64,000 nt of DNA from the NCBI RefSeq assembly GCF_004339085.1, contig NZ_SMFX01000001.1, forward strand, positions 2,239,413 through 2,303,412, written 5' to 3'. This document shows positions 9,377-18,377 of this stretch, piece by piece. This stretch comes from Thiogranum longum (GTDB lineage Bacteria > Pseudomonadota > Gammaproteobacteria > DSM-19610). Each line of letters starts with the position of its first letter. Within the stretch, counting starts at the first letter, position 1. The notes beneath the pieces are model-generated. The model worked only from the letters and a program-made list of their open reading frames with translations, was not told the origin of the DNA and searched no databases. Position numbers and translations under genes: made by a program.

Positions 9377-10069
9377 TCACTCTTCCGGTACTTTGTATCT
9401 GCACCCTGTCCTTATTGATGTTGTACTTGAGCATTCAGGGAGTTCATATTCTGACTCGCTCGCGCGCTTGAGCGCGCGCTGGGTCGCCAATTTACTACCA
9501 AACTCATAGACCTCAACGTTGTACAAAAAACCAATCAGGTGATATTTATCTTCAGCAGTTATCGCTACTTTTTTGGCTTCTTCACACAATGCAAGGTCTT
9601 TAATGTAAATATTACGTTTACTCTCAACATCCTTGATATAGCAAGATGTCAGTCTCTTATAATCATTTAGTGTTGCTATCCGCTCACTCGAAGACCCTTC
9701 AAACTTTTTCAGGTACTGAATACCCTCAACGCCCCCCACATAGTTAAAGCCTGCCTTGTATGGCACCAGCTCTATGTGTTGCCGATCAAAATAGGGAGAA
9801 TATAAATCCTTGTTGAACCATGAAGGTATGCGGTAAACACCATTCTCGTCAGTTTTCACTGTCTCTGCGTGGAAACACATTCTCCGACTGTATCCGCCAA
9901 CACCCTTCCACAATGCAACCACAAGCGCATCCCCAACCGGTTGCCCGGTGTCCTTGTCCAGCACCCGGCCCTCTATCGCCGGCCAGTGGCTTCTCGGAAT
10001 ACCACTACATGCCAATAATTGCCCAAGCAGCAGCACAATACATGCCCACAAAAAATTCCTCTTAGCCAT
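9377..10069 (-). CDS. Lipoprotein with carboxypeptidase-regulatory-like (Ig-type) domain, copy A
   Basis: The start at 10069 (MAKRNFLW) is chosen because AGGTGG lies 4 nt before it; an ATG 15 nt upstream would bury that site. The lipobox is LLAC, and the protein is probably anchored in an envelope membrane. The domain reads IEGRVLDKDTGQPVGDALV, typical of carboxypeptidase-regulatory-like folds. The rest, about 130 residues, is unrecognised and helical. It is coupled to the hydrolase that starts at 9375. A paralogue of 216 residues lies at 11150-11797. Confidence 0.8.
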   Translation of the reverse strand: MAKRNFLWACIVLLLGQLLACSGIPRSHWPAIEGRVLDKDTGQPVGDALVVALWKGVGGYSRRMCFHAETVKTDENGVYRIPSWFNKDLYSPYFDRQHIELVPYKAGFNYVGGVEGIQYLKKFEGSSSERIATLNDYKRLTSCYIKDVESKRNIYIKDLALCEEAKKVAITAEDKYHLIGFLYNVEVYEFGSKLATQRALKRASESEYELPECSSTTSIRTGCRYKVPEE

Positions 10070-10095
10070 AAAACCACCTGTCATTTTTTATAGGT

Positions 10096-11160
10096 TCAGC
10101 AAGATGCCAACCCGTCATTGATATCCGCCATGGCATCATAGATACGGCTGTCCAGTAAATAACCGTGTGTCTCCACAGCCGGTACGTCCTCGCAGCGGTT
10201 AAAGCTCGGGATCGGGTAACCGTTGTATACCAGGCCGTCCAGTTGACTCTTACTGGCGTTAGCGCTGTTGTATTCGATACCGCTCAAGGTGCGAGCTTTC
10301 ATTCGATCCTCATAAACACTTTTGTGTCCTGTCACCACATCCTGCACAAAAGGAAAGCAAAGCCCACTGTGCTGGTCATTCCGCGTATGCTGCGGCTGCG
10401 CCATATCCTCGATCAGGTGCATGACATCGCCCAGTGCCCGGAAGGTGGTCGCCCAATAGGCCTTGCGGAAAGCTTCAGCTTCGGTTGCATTATTGGGTGT
10501 GCTGCCCGTATCACCCGGGCCTATCGCTTTCACAGGATCAGTAAGACGCTGTCCCGTCAAAGCCCGGAACATTGCTTCCCGTGCATCCCGCACGGTGAAG
10601 TGGTTGCGTCGGCCACTGTTATCCGGTGGCGGTGTAGCGAAAGCATCGCTACTGCCGAGCGCCCAGTTGACGGCGGTTTCTCGCGGGTCTACGCCGATCG
10701 TCAGCTCACGATTATTTACGGGGTCAAAGAAATGATTGATTGGGCGATCTATGTTGCCGTAGGGGTCATCCTGGGGGTTATCTGCCTCAAGTCCACAAGG
10801 AAAGATTTTGGGCGTGAAATCATCTTCGCGGATGGCGCCACGCATTAGCCAGCCGAGTATTTTAAATTGTGCTTGCTGGGAGAGTCCTAAATTCTGCCTT
10901 AGAATTCTTCTCATATACACGCTTTTATCCGCAGGCCTTTTTCTTACTGTCGTACCTGCGACATCAAAATAGTCTTCGCCAAACGGACTTTCCATATTGG
11001 GATCTATACCAAGTCGGGTTATAGACTCATAGCTATCAAAATCCGAATTTTCGAAGGCCTTAAACGTCATGAGACCATGCGTGTCAACTTCATACGCGAG
11101 AACAAAGCATGGATAGAATAGAAGAAAGACCCATAGACAACTGAATAGTCTATTTGTCAT
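10096..11160 (-). pseudogene. Internally deleted paralogue of the Zn-dependent hydrolase
   Basis: The start at 11160 (MTNRLFSCLW) gives a signal peptide followed by a sequence closely matching the 6991-9375 protein, including an intact HLIEDMAQPQH zinc motif. Near 10190 the sequence jumps from the SFNR block directly to EDVPA, about 100 residues further on in the paralogue. Near 10125 it jumps again from IYDAMAD to INDG, at a short shared stretch (TCCGC..TGGC). It then ends after five unrelated residues. About 440 C-terminal residues of the full copy are missing. The catalytic half might still be made, but it is best regarded as a decaying duplicate. Confidence 0.75.
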
Positions 11161-11797
11161 TTTCCTGCTCCAGTCGCTTAAGCTCACGCACCCTTTGAGA
11201 TTCCCGCTTATAGGACTCCTCCGGACCAAGCTCATACATCTCTACCATCATTAAAAAATACAGCACCTCCATTTTATCCTCCATGGTCACTGCCACCTCA
11301 TCCGCTTCCTCATACAAGGCGCGATCAATAACATTAAGGGCCTTCTCACTCTCGTCATCATCTATAATGCAGGACACTAACCTGGAGTAATTACGTAAAT
11401 CTGCTATCCGCTCACTCGAATTTCCTTCAAACTTTTTCAGATATTGCGTAGGCTGATCAGGCTCTCCCCAGTAGCTGTAGCCATCCTTATACGCAATCAA
11501 ATCTACTCGCGGCTCCTGCAGGCTGAGACGATAACCCTTATTAAACCATTCAGGGATCCGGTACGTTCCCTGTTCGTCAGTTTTTGCTGTTTCCACATGA
11601 AAACACATTTCCCGTCCGTAACCGCCATACCCTCTCCATAGCGCAATCACGAGTGCATCTTCTATCGGTCGCCCTGTATCCTGATCCAGCACCTGGCCCT
11701 CTATCGCTGACCAGTGTCGCTTCGCAAAAACACTGCATGCCGATAATTGCGCAAACAACAGCACAATACATATCCACAAAAAATTCCTCTTAGCCAT
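11150..11797 (-). CDS. Lipoprotein with carboxypeptidase-regulatory-like domain, copy B
   Basis: This is the paralogue of the 9377-10069 lipoprotein, nearly identical over the signal peptide (MAKRNFLW...). The lipobox is LSAC, and the domain is IEGQVLDQDTGRPIEDALV with a CFHVETAKTDEQGTYRIPEWF-like strand region. The start at 11797 is preceded by AGGTGG. Its 3' end overlaps the start of the deleted hydrolase copy by 11 nt. The C-terminal half has diverged more than the N-terminal half and is rich in charged helices. Confidence 0.8.
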   Translation of the reverse strand: MAKRNFLWICIVLLFAQLSACSVFAKRHWSAIEGQVLDQDTGRPIEDALVIALWRGYGGYGREMCFHVETAKTDEQGTYRIPEWFNKGYRLSLQEPRVDLIAYKDGYSYWGEPDQPTQYLKKFEGNSSERIADLRNYSRLVSCIIDDDESEKALNVIDRALYEEADEVAVTMEDKMEVLYFLMMVEMYELGPEESYKRESQRVRELKRLEQENDK

Positions 11798-11919
11798 AAA
11801 ACCACCTGTCATTGATATCCAATGTCATCATGATGTCTGTAAACATGACCAATATAATTAATTTCATGACTTTATCCTCAACCCTGGCCTGATATTTCTC
11901 TGCCAACAACATCACACAA

Positions 11920-13839
11920 TCACATACTCTGGATTCGCCAGACGCCGTCGGCGCCGCGCACCAGTATGACCTTGTATGCCCTGGTTCCCCGCACCTCATC
12001 TCTTGTCACCAGCAGTTCGGCATAGCTACTACCAAAACGATTGCTTCTCACGGTGCCAAGACGGTCCGGCAGGGTAGTAATGTTGGCAGACAGTACATTG
12101 AAAGCTTCGAGATACTTTGCTCGCATGGAGCTTTCGAACATATCGACAGCTCCGCTGATATCACCGGCACGCAGACGGCCGAGCATGGCGTTATAGGCGC
12201 TCCGTCGGCGTGAGTCCGCCGCAAAAGGATCTTCTGCAACAACAATAAAGAAGAGGTCGTAAGCATCGCCGACACTGTCGACAATACTGACCTTGCCGGT
12301 GTAAAGACCGGCTGTGAAATAGGTATTGGGAATCTGAAGTGTTCCCTGCGGCACATCGAGGGTTGTGAAATCGAAGCTGCCGTCATTTTCAAAGTCGACC
12401 TGCAGGCTCTGCAGGTTGGCGCCGCTGCTATTCGTTACTGCAAGACTGACCACCAGTGGTGCAATACCGGAATCCGGTGTCAGGTTCATTTCAAACGGCA
12501 GCCCGGCGCTGCCTGTCAGGCTGATGGTTTGTGTGAGTGAAGCACCATCCGGCGCCGTTGCCGTAATATCGATATTGTTGGCGCCCGGCAACAGGGGCAG
12601 GTTATTGACGACAAACTGATCTCCATAGACCGCCGCCACCTGACCGTTCACGGCAATACCGGTATTGGCGGGACCTGCCCAGTTGCCGGTCAGATTTACC
12701 ACGTCGTCATTGATGGTGGAAGTATCGGTTGGCTGTATGTTGGTGAGCGACAGGGCGGGCGGCACACCGGCAATTGCGCTACTGGCCCACGCCGCCTGGT
12801 TACCCAGGTCGTCTTCCGCCACTATCGACAGGGTATCACCTGATCCTGCAGCGATGTTTGCTGAAAAGCTTCCATCACTGTTGGCCGTTACGCTGACGAC
12901 TTCCCCGGTACGGGCATTGACCAGGTTGATCATACTGCCGGCCTCGACGCTGCCGGCCGCACCGGTTACTGGCACATTGCCGGATGATGGAGTGCCGAAG
13001 GTAACCAGCTGGATATCAGGGTCGGCGGGCGGTGTTGCGTCCAGTGTGATGCCAACGGTCAATGTGGTGGTATTACCCGCCAGGTCCGTTGCGACCAGAC
13101 CAACCGTATTCGGGCCTTCGGCAAGTATCACCGGGCCCGTGGTAAAGCTGTTATCTGCGGCCACATTCACAGGCTGACCGTTGACGGTCAGCGTCACGGT
13201 TTCGTTCACTGAACCCGTGAATATTTGTTCGACCCGGTTTGTCAGGGTGCCATCGACCGGGCTCGTCAGGGTCAGTACCGGCGGAGTGGCATCCATTGTG
13301 ACGTCGATCGCATTGGAGTCTGTCGATTCCCGGATAGCTCTATAGCTACGTGCCGTTATCCGGTTAGCCCCCTCGGCAAGGGTGACCGAGCCCGAAAACC
13401 TGCCCGCCGCGTCCGCAACAAGCACTGCCTGCTGTACCCCGTCCACAAACAGGCGGATACCGGCATTCGGCGTCGATACACCGGCTACCGGGTAGTTCGC
13501 CAGGTTGGTCAATGTTGACGCTGTCGTCAGTTCGGGCGGCAGCGGGATGAATGCTGTTGCGAATGGTATGTATATGAGCGTAGGTAAAGAGGAAGGACCA
13601 TCAACATCATCGTAGATACCTGCCTGCACTTCGCTGTCGACCGTGGTACCCCACCAGTTGTCGTCAGCCGCCAGAAAGCGGCCCGTATTTGAAAAAATAC
13701 CGGTTTCGTAATTATAGCGTGCGTTATTCAGCAGGTTGTTGCCCTGAACCCGGACATCGGGGTCCCAGTTATAGCCGTTTTCCCTGCCTCTCGAGGCATA
13801 CACCCCCCTCTCGTTATTCTCGACCCAGTTGAACAGCAC
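11920..13839 (-). pseudogene. C-terminal part of giant beta-helix/Ig-like protein, cut off by an in-frame TAG
   Basis: This 639-codon frame is in the same phase as the 13885-16782 gene, separated only by TAG at 13885-13887 and 15 readable codons. It contains the end of the third beta-helix block (WDPDVRVQGNNLLNN), then two or three bacterial Ig-like repeats (PPVLTLTSPVDGTLTN; LAEGPNTVGLVATDLAGN). A PKD-like segment (FENDGSFDF) and a C-terminal region of about 100 residues (RRRSAYNAMLGRLRAG) follow. A GTG at 13839 could serve as a restart but has no clear ribosome site and no signal peptide, so it would not be exported on its own. The coding quality downstream of the TAG is intact. Confidence 0.7.
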
Positions 13840-13884
13840 AGTACTGTTGCTGCGACCGGTAACACTGATACCGTAAGCAGCCTC

Positions 13885-16782
13885 CTAGACGTGATTCCCC
13901 TGAATTGTGGCGTCATAGAAGGCGGCCCAGATCCCGCGCCCTGAACTCCTGTTGTTCACGGTGATGCGGTTGTTCTCGATATTGCCAGTGAAATAGCTGT
14001 CGGTATTCCCAGAGTAATAGATACACCTGGAACTGCAATTGGTAAATGTGTTGTATTTAACTGAAACATTCGTGGCATTGACCTCAACACCAGTCTGCAC
14101 ATTTTCAACCTGTAGGTGGTGGATGGTCTTGTTGGTACTGTTGACCAGCAAACCACCCCAGTAATCTGCTGTTGCCGGATTGTCGATGGTACTTGTGAGC
14201 AAGGCCGGGGCCGCTTCGGTTGTTTGCAGGTCCAGGTCGCCATTGACAACAAGACGGGCTCCGGGCGGGAACCTGACCACCGATCCGGGTTCGATGGTCA
14301 GCTGTATACCTGCTGGCACGAATACCGAGTCGGTTAGCGTATAGGAGCCATTCGCAGCACTCCAGACGGTATTCTGCGAGAGGACACCATCCACTCTGGC
14401 AGAGTAAACCGGCTCGCCGAGGCTGTTGAGATAGGGTGAGTACTGGATCTGGTTTGAATTCAACCCGGCAAGGATTACGGACTCGTCTTCACTTCCCCAC
14501 CAGTTCAGCGTTGCATCCAGAACGGAGGTGTCACCAAAGCCATTTATAAAATAATTGTATGTCGTGTTCCCGTATATCCGGTTATTCCGGATAACCGGAT
14601 TCACGTCATCAAGGTTCCCGTATTTCGTTATATTGATGCCGTAGTTATTGTTGCTTACCAGGTTACCTGAAATCGTCGGTGCTGCAGTAAACCCAGCAGG
14701 CACGTCACCCGAAATATTGATACCGTTGTTATTATTGATGACCCGGTTATTGGTAATAGCCGCCCCTGTCAGCCTGGCATATATTCCGCTATCGGCATTA
14801 TCTACGCTATTGTCCCGCACCACGCCATCAGCGGTATCGAAGGAGATACCAGTACCACTCTGCACGGTATTATTCAGAGTGTTATTGCTGACTTCGGCCT
14901 GTATAACGCCATTGGCTACCCGCACGCCATCCCTGGAAAAATCACTGATCTTGCTGTCGACAACCGTTGTATTGCTCCCCAGCACCTGGATTGCGCTTGT
15001 AGCAAAACGAATATCCGCACCTGCCACGCGGTTACCATTGGCATACAGGGAAATACCCAACCACTCGCCGGCCTGCGGAGTTGTACTCAATGCGTCGAAT
15101 CTGGCCGGGTTTGCAGTTGTACCATTGACCCAGAGGTTCCCGCGCGCGGAAAGGATGGAGTCCGCGGCAAAAAGTAACTGCGCACCTTCATCAATCGTCA
15201 GCACTGCCGTATTTGCCACAACGAATGCACCAAGCACTGTATACGTTGTGCCAGCAGGGAGTGTGGTACTTTGTGATATCAGTCCATTCAGGTAGTTACC
15301 CGGTACAGGGGAGCCGTTCTCGGCATCCAGGAACGGCACAAGGCGTGTAATGGGTGCATTAAAACCCTGCGCCCGTGCATAGTCATAGATACCGGCAGAG
15401 ATGACTGAGGGATCAGTACTGCCCCACCAGTTTTCGGAAAGATCCTGCTCAATACCGACAAGCGAAGCACCCAGGGGGCTTGTCGGGTCTACATAACCAT
15501 CCGTCACATAGGAACGCTGACTATTGTTGTAGAACGCATTACGTTTAATGGTTGGAGAAGGGTTATTAGCCACATTGCTGTAATCACCAAAGACGCCAAG
15601 CCCGTTGTTGTTATCACTGAAGGTTGTACCGTTGATAACGGGTGAGGAGCCCTGTTCTATGTACATACCAAAGCTGTGGTATCTGAAAGAACAGCCGGTA
15701 ATTGTCGGGCTGGCCCCCGTTAACCGCATACCCATGGCTTTAGAGGTATAGGTCGTCCCGGTATACGAACCACTATATTCAACCTGCGTATTGGTTATAT
15801 TCCCACCAGAACCCTGACGCATCCATATACCAGCTGTCTTTGAGTTCTTGATCGCACTACTTTCAAGGGCAAGTGTCTGCAGGTCTATAACATCAATGCC
15901 AATATCGGCCCATTCGATACTGGCGTTACGGATGGTCACATTGGTAGCGCCTGAATCAACCAGGACACCTTGCCAGTCACCGGTTCGCGGTATCGAGGCT
16001 GTACTGGTGAACTGAATTGGCGTTGCTGTTGTCCCCAGAAGTTCAAGTCCGCCAGACACCCGCAAACTGGCACCTGACTCAAACTGGAGCACGGCACCAG
16101 GCTGGATATACAAAGTCGCTCCCGCTGCAACAACAAGGTCACCACTGACAATATAGGGATCAACAGGATTTCCTGCAGTCCAGACAGTATTGGCTGCAAT
16201 GTAGGTATCGACCTGGTTACGGGCGATGGTATTGGTGTAGTTGACGGTGACGGAAGCGCTTGGCTGACTTTCCAGGAGACCATCCCAGGCGGTGAAATAG
16301 ATACTGTTTGCACCGTCATCCAGCTGAACACCCACAGAAAAACTGCCGTCTGTAACGGAAGCTTGGCTGCTTTGTTGCAACACGCCGTTTACGTAGACAC
16401 GTACTTCTTCGCCTGGCAAGGCATTTCCGGATGCCGTGACGGGATTCGTGGTGGATTGATCGGGAAGACTACCGATGACTGGCGCGTCAGGCCCGACATA
16501 AACATCGGGCAGTGTCACCTGCCCCAGCAGAGCGCGCGTGAGAACAAGAATATCCGCGGCATTTAATACGCCGTCAGGGCTGCCGAGAGGCGCCACATCC
16601 CCGATGCGTTTCTGACGCTCGGTAGGCACAGGATTTCCCTGGACCAGGCGGGTAAGAACAACAAGATCACCGGCATTACGCACACCGTCCGGATTACCCA
16701 GAGGCGCCAGATCACCACCGGGGCGGGTTTCTGCCAGGACCATGGTCGAAACGAGCAGTATCCATACCGCCAAATAGCGCAT
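13885..16782 (-). CDS. Secreted dockerin-like / right-handed beta-helix surface protein (N-terminal part)
   Basis: The 965-codon product has a signal peptide (1-17) and two dockerin-type calcium repeats at about 22-90 (GDLAPLGNPDGVRNAGDLVVL and GDVAPLGSPDGVLNAADILVL). An Ig-like domain follows (about 98-185). Three beta-helix blocks come next, each opening with an LVVAAGATLYIQPGAVLQF-like strand followed by many NosD/PbH1-type repeats (ITNNRVINNNNGINISG). Such proteins are usually surface carbohydrate-binding or adhesive. The frame ends in TAG after GNHV, but the homologous fold clearly continues for another ~655 codons. A CAG-to-TAG change is the simplest explanation. Confidence 0.75.
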   Translation of the reverse strand: MRYLAVWILLVSTMVLAETRPGGDLAPLGNPDGVRNAGDLVVLTRLVQGNPVPTERQKRIGDVAPLGSPDGVLNAADILVLTRALLGQVTLPDVYVGPDAPVIGSLPDQSTTNPVTASGNALPGEEVRVYVNGVLQQSSQASVTDGSFSVGVQLDDGANSIYFTAWDGLLESQPSASVTVNYTNTIARNQVDTYIAANTVWTAGNPVDPYIVSGDLVVAAGATLYIQPGAVLQFESGASLRVSGGLELLGTTATPIQFTSTASIPRTGDWQGVLVDSGATNVTIRNASIEWADIGIDVIDLQTLALESSAIKNSKTAGIWMRQGSGGNITNTQVEYSGSYTGTTYTSKAMGMRLTGASPTITGCSFRYHSFGMYIEQGSSPVINGTTFSDNNNGLGVFGDYSNVANNPSPTIKRNAFYNNSQRSYVTDGYVDPTSPLGASLVGIEQDLSENWWGSTDPSVISAGIYDYARAQGFNAPITRLVPFLDAENGSPVPGNYLNGLISQSTTLPAGTTYTVLGAFVVANTAVLTIDEGAQLLFAADSILSARGNLWVNGTTANPARFDALSTTPQAGEWLGISLYANGNRVAGADIRFATSAIQVLGSNTTVVDSKISDFSRDGVRVANGVIQAEVSNNTLNNTVQSGTGISFDTADGVVRDNSVDNADSGIYARLTGAAITNNRVINNNNGINISGDVPAGFTAAPTISGNLVSNNNYGINITKYGNLDDVNPVIRNNRIYGNTTYNYFINGFGDTSVLDATLNWWGSEDESVILAGLNSNQIQYSPYLNSLGEPVYSARVDGVLSQNTVWSAANGSYTLTDSVFVPAGIQLTIEPGSVVRFPPGARLVVNGDLDLQTTEAAPALLTSTIDNPATADYWGGLLVNSTNKTIHHLQVENVQTGVEVNATNVSVKYNTFTNCSSRCIYYSGNTDSYFTGNIENNRITVNNRSSGRGIWAAFYDATIQGNHV

Positions 16783-16906
16783 TCGTGTACCCCCCGTACA
16801 CGGTTTGCAACAGAACCGTTACTGAACTGACTTGATAATACCCCATTTTAACACTGGATACTTGCCCGCTCTGTTTCATACACTTTGAGCCATTGAAAGC
16901 AGAAAA

Positions 16907-16934
16907 AGATTGCCGCGCTGCGCTCGCAATGACG
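16907..16934. repeat. Single arm of family A repeat
   Basis: The 28 bases match the right arm at 1819-1846 with one mismatch (CTGCG for CTTCG). No second arm is nearby. It lies three bases past the rlmB stop, at the edge of the accessory region 7.0-16.8 kb. Confidence 0.75.
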
Positions 16935-16937
16935 GGT

Positions 16938-17690
16938 TTATTTTGTCCGGCGCTGGCGCTGCGCCTCGAACAGGCAGATACCGGTAGCGACAGAGACATT
17001 CAGACTGCTGACCGAACCGGCCAGGGGAATCGACAGTAACCCGTCACAGTGCTCGCGGGTAAGACGACGCAGGCCTTTACCTTCGCCGCCCAGCACCAGC
17101 GCCAGGGGACCGCTCAGATCAGTATCGTAGAGTGAGGTTTCCGCCTCGCCGGCCGCACCGTAGATCCACACGCCGGCATCGCGCACGGCTCGCAGGGTAC
17201 GCGCCAGGTTGGTCACCCTTACAACGGGTATGGTTTCTGCGGCACCACAGGCCACCTTGCGCACCGTGGCATTCAGCGGTGCGGACTTGTCCTTGGGAAT
17301 AATAACCGCATCGACACCCGCGGCATCGGCGCTACGCAGGCAGGCCCCCAGGTTGTGCGGGTCCTGAACGCTATCGAGAATCAGCAGAAACGGCGGTCGT
17401 TCCAGCGATTCGATGAACGCTGGCAGATCGTGCTCACCCAGACCTGGCGCACCACCGGTTTCCGCCAGTACACCCTGGTGAGTGACACCGGGCACGCGCT
17501 CATCCAGTTCCTGGCGGGCAACACGACGTACCGGCACGTTGGCCGTTTCGGCCAACGCCAGTATTTCATCCATACGAGCGTCACTGCGGGTTTCCAGCGC
17601 CAGCAGCAATGAGATACGCGCCGGGTTACGTTCCAGCAGGCTGCGTACAGCGTGGAGGCCAAACACCCGCTCGGTTCGCTTCACTGTCAC
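16938..17690 (-). CDS. rlmB: 23S rRNA (guanosine-2'-O-)-methyltransferase RlmB
   Basis: The 250-residue SpoU-family (SPOUT fold) enzyme methylates G2251 of 23S rRNA in E. coli. The N-terminal substrate-binding domain begins ERVFGLHAVRSLLE. The three SPOUT motifs are visible: LDSVQDPHNLGACLRSADAAG, LALVLGGEGKGLRRL, and IPLAGSVSSLNVSVATGI. The start is GTG. It is separated from rnr only by an OmpA-like gene, close to the rnr-rlmB pairing of E. coli. Confidence 0.96.
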   Translation of the reverse strand: MTVKRTERVFGLHAVRSLLERNPARISLLLALETRSDARMDEILALAETANVPVRRVARQELDERVPGVTHQGVLAETGGAPGLGEHDLPAFIESLERPPFLLILDSVQDPHNLGACLRSADAAGVDAVIIPKDKSAPLNATVRKVACGAAETIPVVRVTNLARTLRAVRDAGVWIYGAAGEAETSLYDTDLSGPLALVLGGEGKGLRRLTREHCDGLLSIPLAGSVSSLNVSVATGICLFEAQRQRRTK

Positions 17691-17723
17691 GTCCGGTACG
17701 TGTGCGTATGATCCACCCGCGTA

Positions 17724-18377
17724 TCAATCAGATGTAATCGGGCGCACCAGGATCTCGACACGACGGTTCAGTTGACGTCCGGCTTCTGTCGCATTGGTCG
17801 CCCTGGGCTGTGTCTCGCCACGACCCACAGCATCCAGCCGGTTTGCGGCGACGCCATGATCAATAAGGTAGTTCATAACGCTGCGTGCGCGACGCTCGGA
17901 CAGGGCCTGGTTATAGGCTTCGGAACCAATGTTATCCGTGTGCCCGATTACCGTCACTGTCGTTTTCGGGTAGCGGGAGAGAATACTCGCCACCTTGTCG
18001 AGCGTTGGAAGAAAAGCCGGCTTCAGACTGGCGCTGTTGAAATCAAACGACACTTCACTCGAAACATCGATCTTCAGACTCTCGTCCTGCAGACGCTGGA
18101 TTTCAAGATCATTGCGGCGTTGTTCCTCGGCAAGTTCTGCCTCGAAAGCACGTTGCTGTTCGTCCATGTAATTACCGGTCGCCGCACCGGCGAGGCCGCC
18201 CACCACTGCGCCTGTCAGGGCGCCTTTTTTACCGCCACTGACCTGCTTGCCAATCACAGCACCGGCAATGGCACCGACAACAGCACCGGTTTTTGCGCGC
18301 CGGTTGGGATCGTCTGTTGCGCAAGCAGACAGCGCTATCACCATTACGGCTATTACCGTATTACGAATCTTTTGCAT
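17724..18377 (-). CDS. OmpA-family lipoprotein with glycine-zipper segment (YiaD-like)
   Basis: The start at 18377 (MQKIRNTVIAVM) is preceded by GGGAGTGAG, whereas longer frames run into rnr. The 217-residue product has a lipobox (LSAC), a glycine-zipper hairpin (AVVGAIAGAVIGKQVSGG and GALTGAVVGGLAG), a short coiled coil and a C-terminal OmpA peptidoglycan-binding domain. The latter contains VIGHTDNIGSEAYNQALSERRA and NRRVEI. It probably tethers the outer membrane to peptidoglycan. It overlaps the rnr 3' end by 17 nt. Confidence 0.88.
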   Translation of the reverse strand: MQKIRNTVIAVMVIALSACATDDPNRRAKTGAVVGAIAGAVIGKQVSGGKKGALTGAVVGGLAGAATGNYMDEQQRAFEAELAEEQRRNDLEIQRLQDESLKIDVSSEVSFDFNSASLKPAFLPTLDKVASILSRYPKTTVTVIGHTDNIGSEAYNQALSERRARSVMNYLIDHGVAANRLDAVGRGETQPRATNATEAGRQLNRRVEILVRPITSD

